Source: an uncultured Flavobacteriaceae bacterium (GTDB lineage Bacteria > Bacteroidota > Bacteroidia > Flavobacteriales > Flavobacteriaceae). Taken from it: 10,398 nt of DNA. The notes under the pieces were generated by a model, which was given only the letters and a program-made list of their open reading frames with translations, searched no databases and was not told where the DNA came from. Positions 1 through 7,193 of the stretch are shown piece by piece. Location: NCBI GenBank assembly GCA_938018045.1, contig CALIIP010000158.1:1-10398 (forward strand), in the 5' to 3' direction. How positions within the stretch are numbered: position 1 is the first letter of the stretch; each line of letters starts with the position of its first letter. The translations under genes and the position numbers were made by a program.

Positions 1-347
1 ATTTTTTGTTTCTGTTCCTTTTTTGATAAGTCAGTAAATTGCAAAACAGACAGGATATTATCTTCAACAGATAGTTTTCTAAACACAGATGCTTCTTGTG
101 CCAAATAACCAATACCTTTTTGAGCACGTTTATACATTGCATCTGTTGTAATCTCTTGATCATCAAGATATATACGACCGTCATTTGGTTGTACCATACC
201 AACAATCATATAAAAAGAAGTAGTTTTTCCTGCACCATTTGGTCCTAAAAGACCCACAATCTGACCTTGTTCAACTTCTAGTGAAATACCTTTCACAACC
301 ATTCGGCTGCCGTAATTCTTTTGAATATTTTCTGCTCTTAATATCAT
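1..347 (-). CDS. lptB: LPS export ABC transporter ATP-binding protein LptB, N-terminal part (runs off the left edge)
   Basis: This is the cytoplasmic ATPase of the LptBFG complex, which extracts lipopolysaccharide from the inner membrane and drives it towards the outer membrane. I translated the minus strand from the ATG at 347-345, giving 115 codons before the window edge. The Walker A motif GPNGAGKTT is at residues 35-43 and the Q-loop (YLAQEASVF, Gln84) follows at the usual distance. The text after Walker A (SFYMIVGMVQPNDGRIYLD) is typical of LptB rather than of generic importer ATPases. The signature motif, Walker B and the C-terminus lie outside the window. The gene is in the same direction as tatC and kdsD, but a 175-bp gap containing repeats separates it from tatC. 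I found no canonical -7 box in that gap, so read-through from tatC is possible. The co-location with kdsD supports the LPS role. Confidence 0.93.
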   Translation of the reverse strand, partial: MILRAENIQKNYGSRMVVKGISLEVEQGQIVGLLGPNGAGKTTSFYMIVGMVQPNDGRIYLDDQEITTDAMYKRAQKGIGYLAQEASVFRKLSVEDNILSVLQFTDLSKKEQKQK

Positions 348-354
348 CTTTATT

Positions 355-391
355 CAGTCTTCAGTTTTTACAGTCTACAGTTTGCAGACTG
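355..391 (-). repeat. Short heptamer array, left arm (NNNACTG read on the minus strand)
   Basis: On the plus strand the sequence divides into CAGTCTT, CAGTTTTTA, CAGTCTA, CAGTTTG and CAGACTG: five units that all begin with CAG, four of them CAGT. Four units are 7 bases long and one is 9. The array ends 8 bases upstream of the lptB start codon, so it would lie in the lptB leader. The last three units also contain a small inverted repeat, CAGTCT (371-376) with AGACTG (386-391). A similar array in the opposite direction lies at 508-543. The origin and function are unknown. Confidence 0.6.
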
Positions 392-410
392 TGTATTCAT
401 TTATTTTCTT

Positions 411-474
411 GTCATTCTGAACATAGTGAAGAATCTATAGAATTATTGAGATTCTTCGTTTTACTCAGAATGAC
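411..474. repeat. REP-like palindromic intergenic element, copy 1
   Basis: The element is an imperfect palindrome. GTCATTCTGA (411-420) pairs exactly with TCAGAATGAC (465-474), and GAAGAATCT (428-436) pairs with AGATTCTTC (449-457) around a 12-base loop. The seven bases between the paired blocks on each side match poorly. The left arm recurs at 8506-8531 with one difference in 26 bases. The arm is of a kind I know as a frequent dispersed intergenic sequence in Bacteroidetes, often seen mistranslated as CHSE..SEES in spurious ORFs. No T-tract follows, so it is not an obvious intrinsic terminator, although an RNA hairpin here could affect tatC-lptB read-through or mRNA stability. Confidence 0.8.
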
Positions 475-507
475 AGAACGTTTTGTAAAAACATTTAGTA
501 TCTATAA

Positions 508-543
508 TTGACTGTTTTACTGTTAACTGCCAACTTTTGACTG
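508..543 (+). repeat. Short heptamer array, right arm (NNNACTG), overlapping the 3' end of tatC
   Basis: The sequence reads TTGACTG, TTTTACTG, TTAACTG, CCAACTT, TTGACTG: five units of 7 or 8 bases, four ending in ACTG. It mirrors the array at 355-391, and the two point away from the REP-like palindrome between them. The tatC stop codon (523-525) and its last six sense codons (QSKVGS) fall inside this array, so the repeat has shaped the end of the protein. Confidence 0.6.
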
Positions 544-1335
544 CCTTTTCAACACTCTTTTCGATATAAAAATACTAATTTCATATAATATCATAATCGG
601 AATGGTAACAATAACTTGACTAGCTACATCTGGAGGCGTTATAATTGCTGATAGCACCAATACTAATACTAACGCTATTTTTCTATATTTCTTTAAAAAA
701 TCTGGAGTTACCAAGCCCATTTTTGTCAAAAAGTAAATAATTACTGGTAATTCAAACATTAGTGATACACCAAGTAATGTGTTTGTAATTAGGTTTATAT
801 GAGTTTTAAAATCAAACTGATTTTGAATCATATCAGTAATCTTAAAATTGTAGAAAAAGTAAACAGATAATGGTGCAATTACGTAATAACTAAATAAAAC
901 GCCGATAAAAAATAGGAGTGAAGCAAAGAAAATAAATGTTCTCGATTTTCTACGTTCTTTTTTCTCAAGTCCTGGACTTATAAAGCGCCACATTTCCCAT
1001 AAAACATAAGGGAAAGCAACAATAAATCCTAATATCATTGAAGTCCAAACAAGATTCATTAACTGACCAGTTGGTGCTAAACTTTGCAGATTTGTTGTGA
1101 ATGTAATATTACAAAAATCACTTTCAAAGCCTATAGATCCTGCAAGATTACACATCCATCTATATGTAGGGAAATCCCCTTTTAAATGTGCAAGTAGAAA
1201 GTCTTCATATATAACTTCAGAAAAAATAAATACTGCAATTGCAACAATTGTGATAGCAAGAAACGAACGGACCAAATGCCAACGCAACTCTTCGAGATGA
1301 CCTAAAAATGACATGCCGTTTTTATCTTCTGCCAT
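523..1335 (-). CDS. tatC: Twin-arginine translocase subunit TatC
   Basis: This is the multi-spanning inner-membrane receptor of the Tat pathway, which recognises RR signal peptides and exports folded proteins with TatA. It has 270 residues and about six membrane helices. Family hallmarks are visible: HLEELR at 13-18 (the second Glu aligns with the signal-binding Glu15 of E. coli TatC), FPYVLWEMWRFISPGLEKKERR at 108-129 with Glu127 in the first cytoplasmic loop, and PPDVASQ at 234-240 before the last helices. The first periplasmic loop is longer than in E. coli and carries two cysteines (62 and 75) that could form a disulfide. The ATG start is one base from the kdsD stop, so the two genes are almost certainly co-transcribed. 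The last six residues (QSKVGS) are encoded by a heptamer repeat array and are unlikely to be conserved. Confidence 0.95.
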   Translation of the reverse strand: MAEDKNGMSFLGHLEELRWHLVRSFLAITIVAIAVFIFSEVIYEDFLLAHLKGDFPTYRWMCNLAGSIGFESDFCNITFTTNLQSLAPTGQLMNLVWTSMILGFIVAFPYVLWEMWRFISPGLEKKERRKSRTFIFFASLLFFIGVLFSYYVIAPLSVYFFYNFKITDMIQNQFDFKTHINLITNTLLGVSLMFELPVIIYFLTKMGLVTPDFLKKYRKIALVLVLVLSAIITPPDVASQVIVTIPIMILYEISIFISKRVLKRQSKVGS

Positions 1336-1336
1336 C

Positions 1337-2323
1337 TTAAAAAATTCCTTCTTTGATTAAATCGTGTAAGTGTACAATTCCAGCATAAGCACCATTGTTA
1401 TGTGCAAGAATTTGAGTTATATTGTGCGATTCCATTGTTTCCAAAGTATCTACAGCCATAGCATCAGTATCTATCACCTTCGGATTTTCACTCATTATAT
1501 CACTTGCAGTAAGTCCTGAAAAATCATTTGTATTTTTAAGCATTCTTCGAATATCACCATCAGTAATTATACCAATAATTTTATCATTGTCAATTACAGC
1601 AGTTGCTCCAAGACGTTTTTCAGAAATTTCAACAATTACATCTTTTATAGATGATGTAGGATTTACTTGTGGCTTTTCGTTTTTTTCAACCAAATCACTC
1701 ACGCGTAAATATAATTTTTTTCCTAATGCTCCTCCTGGATGATACTTTGCAAAGTCTTTACTTCCAAAGTCATTTAAGTTTAACAAACAAACAGCCAAAG
1801 CGTCACCAATTACTAATTGTGCAGTTGTGCTTGATGTTGGTGCTAAATTATTTGGACATGCTTCTTTTTCAACATATGAGTTTAAAACATAGTCAGATTG
1901 CAAACCAAGAAAGGATTCGATATTTCCTGTTAAGGCGATAATTTTATTACCGTAATTCTTAATCAACGGCACTAAAACTTTTATTTCTGGTGTATTACCA
2001 CTTTTTGAAATACAAATAACAACATCATCTTTTAAAATAGAACCTAAGTCACCATGAATTGCATCTGCAGCATGCATAAATATTGCTGGAGTTCCAGTAG
2101 AATTAAAGGTTGCAACAATTTTATTTGCAATAATGGCGCTTTTGCCAATTCCTGTAATAATTACCCGTCCTTTAGAATTGTGAATAAGTTTAACACAATT
2201 TTCAAACGATTGGTCTATAAAATTCGTTAAATTCGCTATCGCATCACTTTCAATAGCGATGGTTTGTTTAGCAAGTGCAATAATAGATGTATTGGTTTTC
2301 AAGAAATGTTTTTTTGGATTCAA
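1337..2323 (-). CDS. kdsD: Arabinose-5-phosphate isomerase, KpsF/GutQ family (SIS plus two CBS domains)
   Basis: The enzyme interconverts ribulose-5-phosphate and arabinose-5-phosphate, the first step to Kdo, the sugar joining lipid A to the LPS core. It has 328 residues, the normal family length. The SIS domain spans about 35-185 and contains GIGKSAIIA (Lys61), SKSGNTPE (Glu113) and EACPNNLAPTSSTT (Glu154). HPGGALGKKL (His195) follows. These residues line up with Lys59, Glu111, Glu152 and His193 of E. coli KdsD at a constant offset of two. Two CBS domains follow, at about 210-265 and 273-328. The only start near the expected N-terminus is TTG at 2323-2321: an in-frame stop lies 12 bases upstream and no ATG lies nearby. 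A -7 box is present just upstream. The tatC gene follows one base after the stop codon. Confidence 0.94.
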   Translation of the reverse strand: MNPKKHFLKTNTSIIALAKQTIAIESDAIANLTNFIDQSFENCVKLIHNSKGRVIITGIGKSAIIANKIVATFNSTGTPAIFMHAADAIHGDLGSILKDDVVICISKSGNTPEIKVLVPLIKNYGNKIIALTGNIESFLGLQSDYVLNSYVEKEACPNNLAPTSSTTAQLVIGDALAVCLLNLNDFGSKDFAKYHPGGALGKKLYLRVSDLVEKNEKPQVNPTSSIKDVIVEISEKRLGATAVIDNDKIIGIITDGDIRRMLKNTNDFSGLTASDIMSENPKVIDTDAMAVDTLETMESHNITQILAHNNGAYAGIVHLHDLIKEGIF

Positions 2324-2345
2324 AAAAAAGTACTACCTTGTAGTT

Positions 2346-2354
2346 GCAAATGTA
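2346..2354 (-). promoter_or_regulatory. Candidate Bacteroidetes -7 promoter box for kdsD-tatC
   Basis: The minus strand reads TACATTTGC, a full match to the Bacteroidetes -7 consensus TAnnTTTG. It lies 23 bases upstream of the TTG start of kdsD, which implies a leader of about 15-20 bases. I could not identify a convincing -33 TTG element. The box sits inside the 60-bp divergent spacer shared with recQ. Confidence 0.55.
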
Positions 2355-2383
2355 TTTAAAATATGATTAATAATAGTTAGTTT

Positions 2384-4573
2384 GTGAAGGAAATTGATTT
2401 ACATCAAGCGCTGAAAAAATATTTTGGATTCACGCAATTTAAAGGTTTACAAGAGCAAGTTATTAAAAGCTTAGTCGCTGGAGATAATACTTTTGCCATT
2501 ATGCCTACAGGAGGTGGTAAATCAATGTGTTACCAATTACCTGCGTTAATGCAAGAAGGAACAGCTATTGTTGTTTCTCCATTAATTGCCCTAATGAAAA
2601 ATCAGGTTGATGCAATTCGCGGAGTATCTTCAGAACACGGTATTGCACACGTTTTAAATTCATCTTTAAATAGAGGTGATGTAGCGCAAGTAAAATCAGA
2701 TATAGAAAACGGTATTACAAAGTTGCTATATGTTGCACCAGAATCACTAACGAAAGAAGAATATATAGACTTTTTAAAAGGTCAAAAGATATCTTTTGTT
2801 GCAATTGATGAAGCACATTGTATCTCAGAATGGGGACATGACTTCCGTCCTGAATATAGAAATTTAAAGACTATTATAAGTAAGATAGATGATGTTCCTA
2901 TTATCGGTCTTACGGCTACTGCAACTCCAAAAGTACAAGAAGATATTCTTAAAACATTAGGAATGTCTGATGCTACAACTTTTAAAGCATCTTTTAATAG
3001 ACCAAATTTATTTTATGAAGTGCGTCCGAAAACTGAGGATGTGAATAGTGATATTATTCGCTTTGTAAAAAAATATGCTGGAAAATCTGGTATTGTATAT
3101 TGTTTGAGCCGTAAAAAGGTTGAAGAAGTTGCACAAGTATTACAAGTAAATGGAATTAAAGCAGTTCCTTACCATGCAGGATTAGACGCAAAAACGAGAG
3201 TAAAACATCAAGATATGTTTTTGATGGAAGATACAGATGTTGTTGTTGCAACCATCGCTTTTGGAATGGGAATTGACAAACCAGACGTTCGTTTTGTAAT
3301 TCATCATGATATTCCAAAAAGTTTAGAAAGTTATTATCAAGAAACTGGTAGAGCAGGACGAGACGATGGCGAAGGGTACTGTTTGGCATTTTATGCATAC
3401 AAAGATATAGAGAAGTTAGAAAAGTTTATGGCAGGAAAACCTGTTGCCGAGCAAGAAGTTGGTCATGCATTATTGCAAGAAGTTGTTGGTTATGCTGAAA
3501 CTTCTATGAGCCGTCGTAAATATTTACTACATTATTTTGGAGAACAATTTGATGAAGTAAATGGCTTAGGTGCAGATATGGATGACAATACAAGAAATCC
3601 GAAGAAAAAAGCCGAAGCTAAAAATGATGTGAAGTTGCTAATTGAAACAATTCTTGCAACTAAAGAAAAATATAAGCCAAAAGAAGTTGTAAATACTATT
3701 GTTGGTAATGAAAATGCTATGTTAATTTCTCATAAAACTCATGAGCAACCATTTTTTGGAAAAGGAAAAGAAAAAAACGCAAACTATTGGATGGCACTTT
3801 TACGTCAGGTATTAGTTGTAAATCTAATTCGTAAAGAAATAGAACAATATGGTGTTGTAAAAGTGACTCAAAAAGGAAAGGATTACATAGAAAATACGAC
3901 TTCATTTCTGATGTCAGAAGATCATGTTTATGATACAGATGATGATGGTGTTATTGTAAATGCAAAGAGTGCTGGAGGAAGTGTTGATGACAAGTTGATG
4001 AAAATGTTGAAAGACTTACGGAAAAGAGTTGGTAAACGTCAAGGAGTACCACCATTTGCAGTTTTTCAAGACCCATCGTTAGATGACATGACGCTCAAAT
4101 ATCCAATAACGATTGAAGAGTTATCTAGTGTTCATGGAGTTGGAGAAGGTAAAGCACGAAAATTTGGTAATGATTTTATTGCTTTGATAGCAGATTATGT
4201 TGATGAGAATGATATTCTTAGACCAGAAGATTTAGTTGTAAAAAGTACAGGAGTTAATTCGTCTTTAAAATTATCAATAATTCAAAATACGGATAAAAAA
4301 ATACCTCTTGAAGATATTGCTAAATCTAAAGGATTAAAATTAGAAGAGTTGATTGTAGAAATGCAGAGTATTGTATTTAGTGGAACGAAATTAAATATTG
4401 GATATCATCTAAATGAGATACTTGATGAAGATCAGCAAGAAGAGATTTACGAATATTTTATGGACGCCGAATCTGACAAAATTGACGAAGCAATAGAAGA
4501 ATTTGATGGTGATTATGACTACGATGAGTTAAGACTTATGCGAATTAAGTTTATTAGTGAAGTCGCTAATTAA
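2384..4573 (+). CDS. recQ: ATP-dependent DNA helicase RecQ (flavobacterial long form)
   Basis: This is a superfamily 2, 3'-5' DNA helicase that acts in recombination and stalled-fork repair. It has 729 residues, compared with about 610 in E. coli. Visible in order are Walker A TGGGKS (42-47), DEAH (142-145) followed by the RecQ aromatic-rich loop WGHDFRPEY, motif VI QETGRAGRD (319-327), a winged-helix RQC region at about 405-510, an HRDC domain at about 535-610 (ITIEELSSVHGVGEGKARKFG), and an acidic C-terminal extension of about 115 residues that resembles the HTH domain of Bacteroidetes RecQs. The zinc-binding cysteines are absent: Ser376 replaces the first Cys, and GLGADMDDNTRNP stands where CxxCxxC would be. 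The start is GTG at 2384; an in-frame TAG at 2378-2380 excludes any upstream start. The stop codon overlaps that of the convergent ZIP gene. Confidence 0.95.
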   Translation: MKEIDLHQALKKYFGFTQFKGLQEQVIKSLVAGDNTFAIMPTGGGKSMCYQLPALMQEGTAIVVSPLIALMKNQVDAIRGVSSEHGIAHVLNSSLNRGDVAQVKSDIENGITKLLYVAPESLTKEEYIDFLKGQKISFVAIDEAHCISEWGHDFRPEYRNLKTIISKIDDVPIIGLTATATPKVQEDILKTLGMSDATTFKASFNRPNLFYEVRPKTEDVNSDIIRFVKKYAGKSGIVYCLSRKKVEEVAQVLQVNGIKAVPYHAGLDAKTRVKHQDMFLMEDTDVVVATIAFGMGIDKPDVRFVIHHDIPKSLESYYQETGRAGRDDGEGYCLAFYAYKDIEKLEKFMAGKPVAEQEVGHALLQEVVGYAETSMSRRKYLLHYFGEQFDEVNGLGADMDDNTRNPKKKAEAKNDVKLLIETILATKEKYKPKEVVNTIVGNENAMLISHKTHEQPFFGKGKEKNANYWMALLRQVLVVNLIRKEIEQYGVVKVTQKGKDYIENTTSFLMSEDHVYDTDDDGVIVNAKSAGGSVDDKLMKMLKDLRKRVGKRQGVPPFAVFQDPSLDDMTLKYPITIEELSSVHGVGEGKARKFGNDFIALIADYVDENDILRPEDLVVKSTGVNSSLKLSIIQNTDKKIPLEDIAKSKGLKLEELIVEMQSIVFSGTKLNIGYHLNEILDEDQQEEIYEYFMDAESDKIDEAIEEFDGDYDYDELRLMRIKFISEVAN

Positions 4574-5235
4574 AATAGCAAAGCAACTCCAAAACCAATA
4601 ACAATTGCAATAAATTTAGCAGAGTTAAATTTATGATTTTCAGCACTTTCGAAGATTATAATTGTAGAAATATGTAAGAATATTCCAATAATAATTGCTG
4701 TAATTTCTGTTTTGTATTCCAGCATTAATGCAGCATTTGCACCAGCATAACTTCCCAAAGGTGACATCAGAGCAAATAGTAAAAGTAAAGAAAGGCTTTT
4801 GATTAATGTAGTTTCTGAATACGCTAAAAAACTTCCCAAAACAATTGTAATAGGTATTTTATGAACTACAATTGCCCATAATAATTCCTGATGTTCATTA
4901 TTTGCCAGTGGAATTCCTTCCATAAAAGCATGTAAACATAAACTCACAAATAAAATCGCAGGAAATTTATTTCCATGAACGTGAATATGACCATGTTCTG
5001 CACCTTTAGAAAAATAATCCATTACTAACTGAATTAACAATCCTAGAATTATAAATGCACCAATATTTTTAGTTGAATTTTCAAAAACTTCTGGTAATAA
5101 ATGAGTTACTGTGATTGCCAATAAATATGCACCACTAAAAGAAAGTAATAATTGTGTAATAGATTTCTTAGGCTTTAGTACATATACAACTAAAACTCCA
5201 ACTACAACAGATAAAAATAGTATTAATAGGTTCAT
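4570..5235 (-). CDS. ZIP-family divalent metal transporter
   Basis: This is an inner-membrane permease of the ZIP (ZupT/SLC39-like) family, which normally imports Zn2+ or related divalent metals. It has 221 residues with about seven or eight hydrophobic helices. Family features are HLLPE (45-49) in the second helix, a histidine-rich loop HGHIHVHG (81-88) between helices 3 and 4, HAFMEGIP (102-109) matching the metal-binding HxxxEG of helix 4, and HKIP (125-128) in helix 5. His188 and Glu196 lie in helices near the C-terminus. The metal specificity cannot be read from the sequence. Its ATG overlaps the stop of the upstream methyltransferase gene as ATGA, so translation is probably coupled. At its 3' end the TAA stop overlaps the recQ stop on the opposite strand, with no terminator visible between the two. 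Confidence 0.88.
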   Translation of the reverse strand: MNLLILFLSVVVGVLVVYVLKPKKSITQLLLSFSGAYLLAITVTHLLPEVFENSTKNIGAFIILGLLIQLVMDYFSKGAEHGHIHVHGNKFPAILFVSLCLHAFMEGIPLANNEHQELLWAIVVHKIPITIVLGSFLAYSETTLIKSLSLLLLFALMSPLGSYAGANAALMLEYKTEITAIIIGIFLHISTIIIFESAENHKFNSAKFIAIVIGFGVALLF

Positions 5236-5966
5236 TTAGAAAGGATTAAAAGTAATCTGCTTGATTTTTCTTCATCAAACTCTTGTAAATCATAATCGCC
5301 AAAAACTGCTTGCAATTTCAAACCAACAGTATCTAAATATGTTTTTATCTTCGGGAAATCTAGACATTTAACACGTTCAAAATATTCATATTTTTTATTA
5401 TCACTTATAACTTCTATATTCTTAACAATAAATCCATTTTCAATTGAGCGTGTGATATTAAACTGAAGATCCTCTCTATTGATTGTTTCTTTTGTGACTA
5501 AATTTTTTATAGCTTTTTTGATATTAATAAAATCAATGATAGCAAAACTATTTTCATCTTTTAAACCATTCTTAATGTTTTTTAGAACGTTTATATCTTC
5601 AGAATCATCAACAAAATAACCGAAGCTTGTAAATAAGTTAAAAATCGCATCAAATTTTGTTTCAAATTCTTTGCGCATATCATGTTGCAAAAACTCTAAA
5701 GTTTCGTTTTCATATTGTTTTGCAAAGTCTATGCTGTTTTGTGATAAATCTGCTCCTATAACATCAAAGCCTAATGAATTTAAAAATACTGAGTGACGGC
5801 CTTTTCCGCATGGTAAATCTAAGATTTTAGCACCTTTTTTTAATTTCAGATAAGCAACTAAATTGGTCATAAAGAGTTGTGCTTCCTTATCATCGCGGTG
5901 TTTATATAAGGTGTGATAAAAATCGGTATCAAACCACGAAGCAAACCAATCTGTAGATGTATTCAT
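5232..5966 (-). CDS. Class I SAM-dependent methyltransferase, substrate unknown
   Basis: A 244-residue soluble protein with a Rossmann-type methyltransferase fold. Motif I is ILDLPCGKGRHS (48-59), the acidic residue after strand 2 is Asp73 in VIGADLS, and a DM..E segment (96-100) is followed by FDAIFNLFTSFGYF (105-118), the motif IV region. The N-terminal stretch WFASWFDTDFYHTLYKHRDDKEA is characteristic of a subfamily widespread in Bacteroidetes and generally annotated only as methyltransferase. Small-molecule, lipid and protein substrates all remain possible. The chosen ATG at 5966-5964 lies 19 bases downstream of a -7 box. The 4-base overlap with the ZIP gene makes a two-gene operon, but a functional link with metal uptake is not evident from the sequence. 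Confidence 0.85.
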   Translation of the reverse strand: MNTSTDWFASWFDTDFYHTLYKHRDDKEAQLFMTNLVAYLKLKKGAKILDLPCGKGRHSVFLNSLGFDVIGADLSQNSIDFAKQYENETLEFLQHDMRKEFETKFDAIFNLFTSFGYFVDDSEDINVLKNIKNGLKDENSFAIIDFINIKKAIKNLVTKETINREDLQFNITRSIENGFIVKNIEVISDNKKYEYFERVKCLDFPKIKTYLDTVGLKLQAVFGDYDLQEFDEEKSSRLLLILSK

Positions 5967-5984
5967 AAATAATAATTATCATCA

Positions 5985-5992
5985 CAAAAATA
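5985..5992 (-). promoter_or_regulatory. Candidate -7 promoter box for the methyltransferase-ZIP operon
   Basis: The minus strand reads TATTTTTG, matching TAnnTTTG, 18 bases upstream of the methyltransferase ATG. It lies three bases from an oppositely directed -7 box at 5996-6003, so the two core promoters would compete for the same stretch of DNA. The surroundings are very A/T-rich, so a chance match is possible. Confidence 0.45.
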
Positions 5993-5995
5993 CGT

Positions 5996-6004
5996 TATCT
6001 TTGC
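5996..6004 (+). promoter_or_regulatory. Candidate -7 promoter box for the THUMP RNA methyltransferase
   Basis: TATCTTTGC matches the Bacteroidetes -7 consensus TAnnTTTG, including the commonly following C. It ends 16 bases before the ATG at 6020, the spacing typical of short flavobacterial leaders. No clear -33 element was identified. Confidence 0.6.
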
Positions 6005-6019
6005 ATCAAATTTAAATGG

Positions 6020-7186
6020 ATGGGTAAAAACTTCAAAATGGTAGCAACTACCATGTTCGGATTAGAAGAAGTGCTAGAAAACGAATTGAAAGATTTGGGT
6101 GCTGTTGATGTTAAAAAAGGAGTGCGAAATGTTTCTTTTTATGGCGATACAGGCTTTATGTATAAAGCAAATATGACATTGCGAACAGCAATTAGAATTT
6201 TAAAACCTATTCGTACTTTTAAGATATTTGACGAAGAAGATTTATATGAAAGTCTTCAGAAAATAAAATGGGAAGATTACATGTCTGTTGACGGTACATT
6301 TGCTATTGGAGCAGTTGTAAATTCTAAGTTTTTCACGACCAATTCTCATTACATCTCTTTAAAATCAAAGGATGCAATTGCAGATTATTTTCGTCATAAA
6401 TACCATAAGCGTCCAAACGTAGATTTAAAACATCCAGATTTAAAAATTCATATTCATATTCAGAAAGAAATTTGTACTGTTTCTCTTGATTCTTCAGGTG
6501 ATTCTTTGCATAAAAGAGGTTATAGAACATCTACTAATATTGCACCGATTAACGAAGTTCTTGCTGCAGGATTGGTATTGCTTTCAGGTTACACAGGTCA
6601 TAGTAATTTTATTGATCCAATGTGTGGATCTGGAACTATTTTGATAGAAGCAACGATGATTGCTTGTAATATTCCTGCCAATATCAATAGGCCAGAATTT
6701 GGTTTTGAAAAATGGAGTGATTATGACGAAGATTTGTACTTCACAATTCAAGATTCACTCTTAAAAAAGATTGTAAATCCTCAGTTTAAAATCATGGGAT
6801 TTGATAAAGCACCTTCTGCTGTTAGAAAAGCAAATGAAAACGTTGAAAGTGCTAATTTATCTGAGTTTATAGGAATACATCATGTTAATTTTTTCAATTC
6901 AATGAAAGAAGTATTTGGTTCAACGACCATTTTATTTAATCCTCCTTATGGTGAGCGTTTAAATATCGATGCTGAAGAATTTTACAAGAAAATAGGAGAT
7001 ACCCTTAAAAACGGTTATCCAGACTCAAGAGTTTGGTTTATTACTTCAGATTTAGATGCTTTAAAACATGTAGGTTTACGAACTTCTAAGCGAATACCTC
7101 TTAAAAACGGAGATTTAGATTGTAGATTTGTACGGTATGATATGTACGAAGGAAGTAGAAAAATAAAAAAACAAGAAGAATCATAA
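6020..7186 (+). CDS. THUMP-domain class I RNA methyltransferase (RlmL/TrmN-like, UPF0020)
   Basis: This enzyme is predicted to methylate guanine N2 in structured RNA, most likely 23S rRNA by analogy with the N-terminal half of E. coli RlmL (m2G2445). It has 388 residues. An N-terminal ferredoxin-like plus THUMP region (about 1-160) binds RNA. The catalytic Rossmann domain carries the SAM-binding DPMCGSGT (199-206) and the NPPYGERL motif (307-314), the N-P-P-Y signature of exocyclic amine methyltransferases. The lysine-rich C-terminus (KIKKQEES) is short, so the second methyltransferase half of the E. coli RlmKL fusion is absent. The ATG at 6020 was chosen because it follows a -7 box; the ATG at 6016 is out of frame and stops after three codons. 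The gene appears monocistronic, with its own hairpin terminator. A tRNA target (TrmN type) cannot be excluded. Confidence 0.9.
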   Translation: MGKNFKMVATTMFGLEEVLENELKDLGAVDVKKGVRNVSFYGDTGFMYKANMTLRTAIRILKPIRTFKIFDEEDLYESLQKIKWEDYMSVDGTFAIGAVVNSKFFTTNSHYISLKSKDAIADYFRHKYHKRPNVDLKHPDLKIHIHIQKEICTVSLDSSGDSLHKRGYRTSTNIAPINEVLAAGLVLLSGYTGHSNFIDPMCGSGTILIEATMIACNIPANINRPEFGFEKWSDYDEDLYFTIQDSLLKKIVNPQFKIMGFDKAPSAVRKANENVESANLSEFIGIHHVNFFNSMKEVFGSTTILFNPPYGERLNIDAEEFYKKIGDTLKNGYPDSRVWFITSDLDALKHVGLRTSKRIPLKNGDLDCRFVRYDMYEGSRKIKKQEES

Positions 7187-7193
7187 AATCAAA

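Noticed and set aside
411..474. Palindrome considered as an intrinsic terminator for tatC
   Set aside because: No T-run follows the stem on the minus strand, and a near copy of its arm in an unrelated intergenic region points to a dispersed repeat.
239..511. 90-residue plus-strand reading frame over the lptB start and the REP-like element
   Set aside because: It contains the CHSEHSEES-type translation of the palindromic repeat and overlaps lptB on the other strand, so it is a spurious frame.
4570..5966. Methyltransferase-ZIP pair considered as a novel metal-related or metallophore system
   Set aside because: Only two genes are present, with no biosynthetic enzymes, receptor or metalloregulator nearby; coupling by overlap alone does not show a joint pathway.
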